From Chelativorans intermedius (lineage in GTDB: Bacteria > Pseudomonadota > Alphaproteobacteria > Rhizobiales > Rhizobiaceae): a stretch of 64,000 nt of DNA. Shown here one piece after another: positions 55,352 to 64,000 of this stretch. The stretch spans positions 62,001 to 126,000 of the forward strand of contig NZ_JAODNW010000018.1 of the NCBI RefSeq assembly GCF_025398255.1. The letters are read 5' to 3'. A model generated the notes under the pieces. The model saw nothing but the letters and a program-made list of their open reading frames with translations, was not told where the DNA came from and did not search any database. Position numbers and translations under genes: made by a program. Positions within the stretch are counted from its first letter, which is position 1; the number at the start of each line of letters is the position of its first letter.

Positions 55352-55385
55352 AGCGCGAGGGTGAGAGCCACCTTCGCGCTTTTTT
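55352..55385 (+). terminator. Rho-independent terminator after ridA
   Basis: AGCGCGAGGGTG (55352-55363) pairs with CACCTTCGCGCT (55369-55380) over 12 bases including one G-T wobble, with a 5-base loop. It runs straight into a stretch of six T residues (55380-55385). It separates trmJ-murI-ridA from rpsD. Confidence 0.88.
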
Positions 55386-55518
55386 GACGTGTCCCGTGGA
55401 GACAGGCGTTGCGTGCGCCGGTCTCCTGTCAGGTCTCGCAAATGGAGGCCAGAGGAGGGCGCGTTTCCTTTGCCTGCGCTCGTTCGGGCGCGGGTGGTGT
55501 TGTCTGAAAGGGAATGCG

Positions 55519-56136
55519 ATGAGCAAACGCCAATCCGCCAAGTACAAGCTTGACCGCCGTATGGGCGAGAATGTCTGGGGGCGCCCGAAGTCCCCGGTCA
55601 ACCGTCGTGAATATGGCCCCGGCCAGCACGGCCAGCGCCGCAAGGGCAAGCTTTCCGACTTCGGCCAACAGCTTCGCGCGAAGCAGAAGCTGAAGGGCCA
55701 CTACGGAGACATCTCCGAAAAGCAGTTCCGCAAGATCTATGACGAGGCCAACCGCCGCAAGGGCGAGACCACGGAGAACCTCATCGGGCTTCTCGAGTCG
55801 CGCCTCGATGCCATCGTCTATCGCGCCAAATTCGTGCCGACCATCTTTGCCGCCCGTCAGTTCGTCAATCATGGCCACGTGAAGGTGAATGGCCGCCGCG
55901 TCAACATTCCCTCCTATCGCTGCAAGCCGGGCGATGTGATCGAGGTGCGCGAGAAGTCGAAGCAGCTCGCTCTGGTGCTCGAGGCCACGCAGCTCGCCGA
56001 GCGCGATGTGCCGGACTATATCGATGTCGACCACAACAAGATGGTGGCGACCTACACCCGCGTTCCCGCGCTCGCCGATGTGCCCTACGCCGTGCACATG
56101 GAGCCGAACCTGGTGATCGAGTTCTACTCGCGCTAA
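55519..56136 (+). CDS. rpsD: 30S ribosomal protein S4
   Basis: 205 residues, standard length. N-terminal [20 protein letters not shown] is the alphaproteobacterial S4 type. The S4 RNA-binding domain spans about residues 95-160 ([37 protein letters not shown]). It nucleates 16S rRNA folding. It stands alone, as is common in this group, between two terminators. The ATG at 55519 matches the conserved N-terminus. Confidence 0.98.
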   Translation: MSKRQSAKYKLDRRMGENVWGRPKSPVNRREYGPGQHGQRRKGKLSDFGQQLRAKQKLKGHYGDISEKQFRKIYDEANRRKGETTENLIGLLESRLDAIVYRAKFVPTIFAARQFVNHGHVKVNGRRVNIPSYRCKPGDVIEVREKSKQLALVLEATQLAERDVPDYIDVDHNKMVATYTRVPALADVPYAVHMEPNLVIEFYSR

Positions 56137-56156
56137 GGCCGCGAAGAGGGTTCCTG

Positions 56157-56187
56157 AAAGGCCGCCCATGTGCGGCCTTTTTCTTTT
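56157..56187 (+). terminator. Rho-independent terminator after rpsD
   Basis: AAAGGCCGC (56157-56165) pairs perfectly with GCGGCCTTT (56172-56180) around a 6-base loop, followed by TTCTTTT. It lies 20 bases after the rpsD stop and ends just before ttcA. Confidence 0.9.
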
Positions 56188-56211
56188 GAGCCTGCGGGGT
56201 TATGCAGGGGC

Positions 56212-57066
56212 ATGATGACGGTCCATCAACAGCCCGATCTGGAAGCCTCGAGCGAGACGGCAAGCCACCCGATGTTTGCCGATGCGCCGGCTTCCGTGGA
56301 GTTCAACAAGCTGCGAAAGCGTCTGCTGCGCCATGTGCGCCAGGCCATCGAAGACTTTTCCATGGTCACACCGGGCGCGCGCTGGCTGGTGGCGCTTTCG
56401 GGCGGCAAGGATTCCTACGGGCTTCTTGCCGTTCTGCTCGACCTCAAATGGCGCGGCCTTTTGCCGGTGGAGCTGATTGCCTGCAATCTCGACCAGGGGC
56501 AGCCGAACTTTCCCAAGCATGTCCTGCCGGACTATCTGGCCCGCCTCGGCGTGCCGCACCGCATCGAATATCAGGACACCTATTCGGTGGTGACGGAAAA
56601 GATTCCCGAAAGCCAGACCTACTGCTCGCTGTGTTCGCGCCTGCGCCGCGGCCATCTCTATCGCATTGCGCGCGAGGAGAGATGCCAGGCTCTCGTGCTG
56701 GGTCATCACCGGGAAGACATACTCGAAACCTTCTTCATGAACCTGTTCCATGGCGGACGGCTTGCGGCCATGCCGCCCAAGCTTCTCAACGACGAGGGCG
56801 ATGTGCTGGTGCTGCGTCCGCTTGCCTATTGCGCGGAAGCGGACCTGGAGAAGCTTGCCCAGGCCATGCGGTTCCCCATCATTCCGTGCGACCTGTGTGG
56901 CAGCCAGGACGGGCTGCAGAGAAATGCCATGAAGGCCATGCTCGCCGAGATCGAGAGGCGGATGCCCGGCCGCAAGGACACGATGATCCGGGCCCTTGCC
57001 AATGCGCGGCCCTCGCATCTGCTCGACCGAAAGCTTTTCGACTTTGCGGGGCTTGAGCCTGTCTGA
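56212..57066 (+). CDS. ttcA: tRNA 2-thiocytidine biosynthesis protein TtcA
   Basis: 284 residues. PP-loop ATP pyrophosphatase motif [16 protein letters not shown]; iron-sulfur ligand cysteines in [10 protein letters not shown] and [24 protein letters not shown] is typical of TtcA. It thiolates cytidine 32 in tRNA, complementing the TrmJ ribose methylation at the same position encoded 2 kb upstream. Two ATGs are adjacent (56212, 56215). Its last 241 bases are antisense to the extended end of the ion-channel gene. Confidence 0.95.
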   Translation: MMTVHQQPDLEASSETASHPMFADAPASVEFNKLRKRLLRHVRQAIEDFSMVTPGARWLVALSGGKDSYGLLAVLLDLKWRGLLPVELIACNLDQGQPNFPKHVLPDYLARLGVPHRIEYQDTYSVVTEKIPESQTYCSLCSRLRRGHLYRIAREERCQALVLGHHREDILETFFMNLFHGGRLAAMPPKLLNDEGDVLVLRPLAYCAEADLEKLAQAMRFPIIPCDLCGSQDGLQRNAMKAMLAEIERRMPGRKDTMIRALANARPSHLLDRKLFDFAGLEPV

Positions 57067-57530
57067 GTTTGGCCGCCCTGTGGCGCCGCGCACATGGGCA
57101 GCCCGTCTACTGCACGATTTCCGCCGATTTTGAAGACCCTGTAGAGGGCGGCGAAGACGAATGCCGTGCTCACACCCAGGAGCATTGCGCCGTTGAACGC
57201 CTCGAGGCTGCTCAACAGCCGCCAATTCGCATCGAGCATGATATCCCGGTAGCCGAGCGTGGTGAAGGTGACGGTCGAGAAGTAGAGCGCCGGCTCCAGC
57301 GCGTTGAACTGGCCGAGTGCCAGACGGAGCAGCGCCCAGGACCACACCTCCACCGTGTGCAGCGCCAGCAGGCTGAGCACGATGCCGATCATGAAGCGTA
57401 TGGCCGCAGCGGGCGTATACCTGTTCTTCAGGCGACCGCGCAGCGGCGAGATGACGGCAACGATCCCGGCGACACGAATGGCGGTGGTTAGCCCGGTCGC
57501 GATGGTGCCGATCAGGAGTTGCACAAGCAT
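56826..57530 (-). CDS. Two-TM potassium-channel-like protein with antisense extension
   Basis: The first 135 residues form a small ion channel of the Ion_trans_2 type: helices at about 3-27 and 44-66, a pore loop [16 protein letters not shown] and a final helix at 110-135. The filter reads TLGYRD where K+ channels have TxGYGD. Related proteins end soon after this helix. Here the frame continues 99 more residues, antisense to ttcA. A one-base shift near 57100 would give EIVQ then stop, so a frameshift probably removed the original terminus. The extension is unlikely to be functional. Confidence 0.65.
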   Translation of the reverse strand: MLVQLLIGTIATGLTTAIRVAGIVAVISPLRGRLKNRYTPAAAIRFMIGIVLSLLALHTVEVWSWALLRLALGQFNALEPALYFSTVTFTTLGYRDIMLDANWRLLSSLEAFNGAMLLGVSTAFVFAALYRVFKIGGNRAVDGLPMCAAPQGGQTQTGSSPAKSKSFRSSRCEGRALARARIIVSLRPGIRLSISASMAFMAFLCSPSWLPHRSHGMMGNRMAWASFSRSASAQ

Positions 57531-57565
57531 GCCGATCGCTCCTGGCAGCCTGCTGCCGATGGTCT

Positions 57566-58804
57566 TTACACCGGCGGATTGACGGCGTGGAACAATCGGC
57601 CCCGTTCACCGATCAGCACCAGGATCAGCCCGGCAACGGAAACGGCGAAATAGCCGCCGGCGAGCGGCGTCAGCGTGCCATCGAACGCCTGACCGATCAA
57701 CGCACCCAGAACGCCGCCGCCGAGCGTGGTGACGAAACCGAGGACGGCGGCCGCCGTGCCCGCCACATGGCCGAGCGGCTCCATGGCGATGGAGTTGAAG
57801 TTGGGTCCAATCCAGCCGAACATGAACATGGAAGCCGAAAACAGCAAGAAGAAGAGCGGGAAGGGCATGGGGCCCATGAGCGAGAGGACGAGCCACAGGG
57901 CGTTGAGGGCAATGAAGGACAGGAGCGCGCCGTGGGAAAGCCGCCGCATGCCCAGCCGACCGACGAGACGGGAGTTGGTGAAGGAGGAGAGCGCCATCAG
58001 CCCCGCCCCGACGGCAAAGAGCAGCGGAAACCAGGTGCCGAGCCCATAGATATCGACATAGATCTGCTGCGCAGAGTTGATGAAGCCGAAAAGCGCTCCA
58101 AAGATCGCCATGGCCGCGAGCATGTAGCAGAAGGCAACCCTGTTGGTGACGACATAGCCGAAACCTTCGGCCACCACGCGGACGGACAGCGCCCGGCGCA
58201 TGGAGGGCGGCAGGGTTTCAGGCAGGCGCAGCCACACCCAGATGGTCACAGCGAGAGCAAGCCCGCCCATCGCCAGGAAGATCTCGGGCCAGCTTCCGAA
58301 GATCATGATGAGCTGGCCGAGGCTGGGCGCCATCACGGGAATGACCATGAAGACCATCATGACCATCGACAGCACCTCCGCCATGCGCCGGCCGCCGAAC
58401 ACATCGCGGATGGCCGAAACGGCGATGACGCGCGTAGCCGCCGCGCCGACGCCCTGCAGGAAGCGCAAGACAAGCAGAAGGGCGAAACTTGGCGCAAAGG
58501 CCGCCGCGATGGCGGCCACCAGGTAGAGGATGAGGCCGGTCATGAGCGGCCCGCGCCGCCCGAAGCGGTCGGAAATCGGCCCGAAAAAGAGCTGCGCGAC
58601 CCCGAGCCCCACCACATAGGCGGTGATGACGAACTGGCGATGGTTCTCCTCGGCCACGCCGAGGGCGGCACCGATCTGCTGCAGGCCCGGCAGCATGATG
58701 TCGATGGCCATCGCATTGAGCGACATCAACGCAGCGGAAAGCGCGATGAACTCGGCCGTGCCGATGGATCGGAGGGGCTCTTCCCGGGCGGCGGTTTCGT
58801 CCAT
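57566..58804 (-). CDS. MFS multidrug exporter, Bcr/CflA type
   Basis: 412 residues with twelve predicted helices. The loop 2-3 motif is GPISDRFGRRGPLM, preceded by the Bcr-type helix 1 (ALMSLNAMAIDIMLPGLQQI), and motif C-like RFLQGVGAAATRVIAVSAIR follows. It should export small drugs or metabolites by proton antiport. The start is the ATG at 58804. A terminator for the upstream grx4 gene lies just before it, so it has its own promoter. Confidence 0.9.
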   Translation of the reverse strand: MDETAAREEPLRSIGTAEFIALSAALMSLNAMAIDIMLPGLQQIGAALGVAEENHRQFVITAYVVGLGVAQLFFGPISDRFGRRGPLMTGLILYLVAAIAAAFAPSFALLLVLRFLQGVGAAATRVIAVSAIRDVFGGRRMAEVLSMVMMVFMVIPVMAPSLGQLIMIFGSWPEIFLAMGGLALAVTIWVWLRLPETLPPSMRRALSVRVVAEGFGYVVTNRVAFCYMLAAMAIFGALFGFINSAQQIYVDIYGLGTWFPLLFAVGAGLMALSSFTNSRLVGRLGMRRLSHGALLSFIALNALWLVLSLMGPMPFPLFFLLFSASMFMFGWIGPNFNSIAMEPLGHVAGTAAAVLGFVTTLGGGVLGALIGQAFDGTLTPLAGGYFAVSVAGLILVLIGERGRLFHAVNPPV

Positions 58805-58895
58805 GATTCGTGCTCCGGCGAATGCGCGGCTTGCGCGCCTGTTTGTCCAAACGGATCCCTGTATTGCCGGCGTAGAATGCAGCCGGGCGGAGAAT

Positions 58896-58929
58896 GTCAA
58901 AAACATGCGTCGGCCGATTGGCCGACGCA
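58896..58929 (-). terminator. Rho-independent terminator after grx4
   Basis: Read on the minus strand, TGCGTCGGCC and GGCCGACGCA (58906-58929) form a perfect 10-bp stem with a 4-base loop. They are followed by TGTTTTTGAC, a five-T tract. It lies 83 bases downstream of the grx4 stop and isolates grx4 from the MFS gene. Confidence 0.88.
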
Positions 58930-59011
58930 CGATCGCTTTCGTTCAAATGCCTGCCGGCCCGGAAAGATCACGTGTTCCGCGATACCTGCCTCGGGCGGCA
59001 ATCCTGTCCGC

Positions 59012-59347
59012 TCAGGCAGCGCCGCGTGCGCTCACGCCCTTCTCGGCAAAAAAGCTCTGCAGCTCGCCCGCCTGGAACATCTCGCGCACGATGTCGCAGC
59101 CGCCCACGAACTCCCCTTTGACATAGAGTTGAGGGATGGTGGGCCAGTTGGAATATTCCTTGATTCCCTGGCGCAGCTCGTCCGAGGTCAACACATTGAT
59201 GCCCTTGTAGTCGACACCGAGATAGTCGAGAATCTGCACCACCTGGCCGGAAAAGCCGCATTGGGGGAAGCCGGGCGTGCCCTTCATGAAGAGCACCACG
59301 TCGTTCGACTTCACCTCATTGTCGATGAATTCGTTGATACCGCTCAT
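59012..59347 (-). CDS. grxD: Monothiol glutaredoxin Grx4/GrxD
   Basis: 111 residues. The CGFS active site is at Cys30 (FPQCGFSGQ), followed by the glutathione-binding WPTIPQLYV and GGCDIV segments. Monothiol glutaredoxins carry and deliver iron-sulfur clusters and work with BolA proteins; bolA is encoded 1 kb away on the same strand. The start at 59347 matches the usual MSGINEFID; a longer reading adds unrelated residues. Confidence 0.96.
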   Translation of the reverse strand: MSGINEFIDNEVKSNDVVLFMKGTPGFPQCGFSGQVVQILDYLGVDYKGINVLTSDELRQGIKEYSNWPTIPQLYVKGEFVGGCDIVREMFQAGELQSFFAEKGVSARGAA

Positions 59348-59589
59348 CGCCTGTCCTTTCCTTGCCGGGGTCAAGGCCCGGCATTCATAAGCCGTGCTGA
59401 CCATTATCTATTGCACGAACCGGCTCGGCGCAATGCGGTGGAACGGATTCCGCTCAAGATGGGCAGGGGGCGGGCCGCTGCGCAAATAAGGTAGACCCTT
59501 CCAAGCGCCTGTCGAGGAGTGTTTCCGGGCAGCCGGCAAGGCTGATTTCGCGCATTTCATGATTTTGCGATGGGCGTTGCCAATTCGGT

Positions 59590-59790
59590 GATCCCGATTG
59601 CCTCGATTCCCCAACAGCTCCGGCATCCGCTGCCCTTCGTGGAGGATCACCAGCCTGTCTTCGTGGCCGGACAGATAGAGCGCCGCATCGGCCGGCTTCT
59701 CGCGATCCGCCGCGTTCTCAAGGTCGACACAGACGCTCGGCCAGCGTGGTCTTGCCCACCTGGCGCCGCCGTCGTCGAAAAATTCACCGC
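59590..59790 (-). pseudogene. Remnant of an AAA_14 / DUF4143 family ATPase
   Basis: Minus-strand frames give RRQVGKTTLAERLCRP (Walker A, near 59738-59770) and, in a second frame directly after, VDLENAADREKPADAALYLS and GHEDRLVILHEGQRMPELL. This is the start of the AAA_14 ATPases, in which Walker B normally reads VILDEVQRMPEL. Here the Walker B Asp is His, about 20 residues between A and B are deleted, and both flanks are lost. The 511-base gap between grxD and the next gene contains nothing else I can support. Confidence 0.65.
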
Positions 59791-59858
59791 ACGCGACTCC
59801 CCTGGGCTGCACCTCCCGTCGGCCCGTGCGCCGCCGGGAGGTCTCACATGGGCGGGCC

Positions 59859-60299
59859 TCAAAGGCCGAAGAACCGCCGGATCGCCTGGCGCAGCTTTGC
59901 GCGTCTTTCGCCGCTTGCCGCATAGCGGCGCAGGCGCTCGGCGACGGCGGTGCCCGTCATGCGGCCGAGATAGCGGCAGTCGCAAAGCAGCCGGTGCGCA
60001 TCGGAATCATTCATCTCGAAGAATGTCATGGCATCGCCAAGACCGTCGCTTTTCAAGCCTTCCTCGCGCAGCACGGGATCGTTGAAGGCGATGGTGAGCG
60101 GCGTGTTGGGTGCCCTGTAGGCCCGACGGTCGGCAGGAGAAAGATACTCGATCTGCCTCAAGGCGTTGAGCGTTCCGCTGTGGCTTTCCAGCAGGGCCGC
60201 CCACCGTTCGATGCGCTGTCTGCGCGACATGCGGGGTTCTTGCGGTGATGGATAGAGCGTTGCGGCTGCCGCAATTTCCTGCGCAGAGTGATGCTTCAT
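59859..60299 (-). CDS. Hypothetical protein between bolA and grxD
   Basis: 146 residues, not recognised as a named family. It is soluble, with mixed helix, a central YLSPADRRAYRAPNTPLTIA segment and clustered Cys/Asp (LLCDCRYLGRMTG). The last 30 residues are strongly basic (RLRRYAASGERRAKLRQAIR). GGGAGGAAG precedes the ATG at 60299, so it is a good translation unit. It follows bolA by 95 bases on the same strand. Location between bolA and grxD hints at iron or redox homeostasis, but nothing in the sequence proves it. Confidence 0.65.
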   Translation of the reverse strand: MKHHSAQEIAAAATLYPSPQEPRMSRRQRIERWAALLESHSGTLNALRQIEYLSPADRRAYRAPNTPLTIAFNDPVLREEGLKSDGLGDAMTFFEMNDSDAHRLLCDCRYLGRMTGTAVAERLRRYAASGERRAKLRQAIRRFFGL

Positions 60300-60394
60300 G
60301 GCTTCCTCCCTAGATGGCCACTACAGCATCGCAGTTAGAGCGCGCCACCCGGCGCGACAGACCGCAACCGGGCGTCGGGCAATCACAATTTGTG

Positions 60395-60628
60395 TCAGTC
60401 GGGCACGCTCGTTTGCAGCGCCAGGGCGTGCAGCACGCCGCCCATATTGCCTTTCAGCGCGTCATAGACCATCTGGTGCTGCTGAACCCGGGTCTTGCCG
60501 CGGAAGCTCTCGGCCACCACTTCGGCGGCATAGTGGTCGCCATCGCCGGCAAGGTCTCGGATCGTTACCTTGGCGTCGGGAATGGCTTCCTTGATGAGGC
60601 GTTCGATGTCGCCGGCGGTCATGGCCAT
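60395..60628 (-). CDS. bolA: BolA family protein
   Basis: 77 residues, the short alphaproteobacterial BolA type, with the class II KH-like fold pattern (DIERLIKEAIPDAKVTIRDL, HYAAEVVAESFRGKTRV, QQHQMVYDALKG). BolA partners with monothiol glutaredoxin in iron-sulfur handling. It lies 42 bases after purL on the same strand, as in other rhizobial genomes. Confidence 0.93.
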   Translation of the reverse strand: MAMTAGDIERLIKEAIPDAKVTIRDLAGDGDHYAAEVVAESFRGKTRVQQHQMVYDALKGNMGGVLHALALQTSVPD

Positions 60629-60670
60629 GATCGTGTTCTCCCCTGCGCTCCGCCCATTCGCTCTCGGGCT

Positions 60671-62875
<2,205 letters not shown>

Positions 62876-62982
62876 GTGCGGCTGTCGGTTGGCAAAGGCT
62901 CAGGCCGGCTCATAGCGCACCTTGCGCCCTGTTGCACCGCCCTTGTGCGAAAAATCGGGGAAAGCCGCAAGACGCGAAAGCC

Positions 62983-64000
62983 TCAGTCGAGGCTGTCATA
63001 GCCCGCCTCGCCATGATCGAGAAGCCGGCGGACGATGCCCAGCCCGCGCGCCGTTTCCTCGCGGTTGGGTGGGGCGGACGTGCCGAGGCGGACATGGTGG
63101 AAGACCTGGTCGGAGCGGCCGGCCTTGAACTCGTCGGCATCGTCGATGAGCACGCCTTCCTCGGAAGCCGCCTTCTTGAACGTGCCCGAAAGCCAGGGCT
63201 CGGGCAGATTGAGCCAGATGAAGGGAACATTGGGGCTCGACCTGAAATGATGGCCGGCCAGGGCCTTGTGCACCAGCGCGAGCCGCGCGTTGTTTTCCGC
63301 AATGCACCGTGCCCGGATCGCCTCTGCCTCTCCTGAAAGCACGAGCCGCGCCGAAAGCTCGGCCAGGAGGAAGGGCAGGCCGCCGCTCAGCATCCGGTGG
63401 GCCACCCGGATGCGCCGTCCGTAACTGGGCGGACAGGCAATCCATCCGCCGCGCACGCCCGGGGCCACGGATTTCGAGAGGCCGCCAAGGTGGAAGGTGC
63501 GCTCGGGGGCAAGCTCGGCCAGAAGCGGGCCGGGGTCGTCGGTCAGCGCGCCATAGAGATTGTCCTCGATGAGCCAGACATTGTATCGACGGGCAATCTC
63601 GGCGATGGCGGCGCGGCGCCCGGCGGGCATGACAGCCAGTGTGGGGTTCTGCAGGACCGGCATGGCGAACAACAGCCGGGGGTGGCGCTGGGCACAGACG
63701 CGCTCGAACTCCTCCGGGATGAGACCGGACTCGTCGGACCGCACGAGGGCGATGCGCCGGCCCAGCAGGCTGGCGCTGCGTGCGACCTGCGAATAGGTCA
63801 GGTGCTCGAAGGCGATGGAGTCGCCGGGTGAGGTGACGGCGGCAATGACGGCGATTGCCGCGGCGTGCACGCCAAGGGTGGGCACGATATTCTCGGGTCC
63901 AGGCTGGAAGGTGCCGCCTGCGAGCCACTGGCTGCCGGCCTGGGCCCAGTGCTCGGGAAAGCGCCTGGTGTAGTCCATCAACTCGTGCGGATGGTCGCGC
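62983..64000 (-). CDS. MocR-like GntR/aminotransferase regulator or PLP aminotransferase, partial
   Basis: The open frame runs off the right edge. The visible 339 residues are a fold type I aminotransferase domain: substrate helix near GVHAAAIAVIAAVTSPGD, Asn/Asp of the cofactor site in YNVWLIEDNLYGAL and the PLP lysine in GGLSKSVAPGVRGGWI. PDYGR-like loops (CPPSYGRR) resemble MocR regulators, in which this domain follows a GntR helix-turn-helix. That N-terminal part would lie beyond 64000, so a plain aminotransferase is also possible. The first in-window codons (RDHPHELMDYTRRFP) are still inside the domain. Confidence 0.8.
   Translation of the reverse strand, partial: RDHPHELMDYTRRFPEHWAQAGSQWLAGGTFQPGPENIVPTLGVHAAAIAVIAAVTSPGDSIAFEHLTYSQVARSASLLGRRIALVRSDESGLIPEEFERVCAQRHPRLLFAMPVLQNPTLAVMPAGRRAAIAEIARRYNVWLIEDNLYGALTDDPGPLLAELAPERTFHLGGLSKSVAPGVRGGWIACPPSYGRRIRVAHRMLSGGLPFLLAELSARLVLSGEAEAIRARCIAENNARLALVHKALAGHHFRSSPNVPFIWLNLPEPWLSGTFKKAASEEGVLIDDADEFKAGRSDQVFHHVRLGTSAPPNREETARGLGIVRRLLDHGEAGYDSLD

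Noticed and set aside
57587-59494. Open frame of about 635 codons opposite the MFS and grxD genes
   Set aside because: Its translation is low-complexity and rich in charged residues, as expected for the complement of membrane-protein codons; the minus strand carries the real genes.

Overview
The window is a GC-rich, densely packed stretch of an alphaproteobacterial chromosome. The conserved core at the right end points to the Hyphomicrobiales (rhizobial and phyllobacterial relatives): alaS close to icd, trmJ-murI-ridA-rpsD, and purL-bolA-grxD. The rhaRSTPQ-K / rhaD-rhaI arrangement is also the one known from Rhizobium leguminosarum. I cannot name the genus. I saw no rRNA, tRNA, CRISPR array or insertion sequence.

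Left part (1-23.1 kb). A decayed FGGY-kinase fragment (1-401) precedes an nfeD-type protease / slipin pair and a DenD-like epimerase. From 3.8 to 14.4 kb lies a divergent sugar or polyol cluster around an operator region at 10.31-10.49 kb. Leftward run a binding protein, two permeases, a HAD phosphatase, a SorC regulator and a xylulokinase-like kinase. Rightward run the ABC ATPase, an AraM-like dehydrogenase, a SIS-domain isomerase and an SDR. A class III aminotransferase and a GNAT gene with an antisense 3' end follow. Next comes a tricarboxylate-type TctABC transporter with its own TctDE two-component system and an extra periplasmic binding protein overlapping the kinase gene, then an acylphosphatase.

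Middle (23.1-44.4 kb). The L-rhamnose regulon is divergent around a DeoR-type operator (30.0-30.2 kb): rhaR-S-T-P-Q-K leftward, rhaD and rhaI rightward. The mutarotase gene rhaU, expected between Q and K, is absent. From 34.2 to 43.8 kb lies a second divergent regulon: Gfo/Idh dehydrogenase, DUF993 aldolase-like protein, enolase-superfamily protein and TIM-barrel isomerase leftward; a second TIM-barrel protein, a second TctCBA transporter and a TetR regulator rightward. Two near-identical TetR-like operators (38.84 and 39.84 kb) sit before the promoters. This set reads as import, oxidation, dehydration and retro-aldol cleavage of an unidentified sugar acid or sugar, and it is the best candidate for an undescribed pathway.

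Right part (44.4-64 kb). A phosphoribosyltransferase precedes a partial L-fucose-type oxidative module: a 2-keto-3-deoxy-L-fuconate dehydrogenase-like SDR, a broken IclR regulator with its palindromic site still present, and a lactonase. Housekeeping genes follow: alaS, a DedA protein, icd, trmJ, murI, ridA, rpsD, ttcA, an MFS exporter, grx4, bolA, purL and a MocR-like gene cut by the window edge. Decaying genes are interspersed here: a DJ-1/PfpI pseudogene beside icd and an AAA_14/DUF4143 ATPase remnant between grx4 and bolA. Three convincing Rho-independent terminators are visible.
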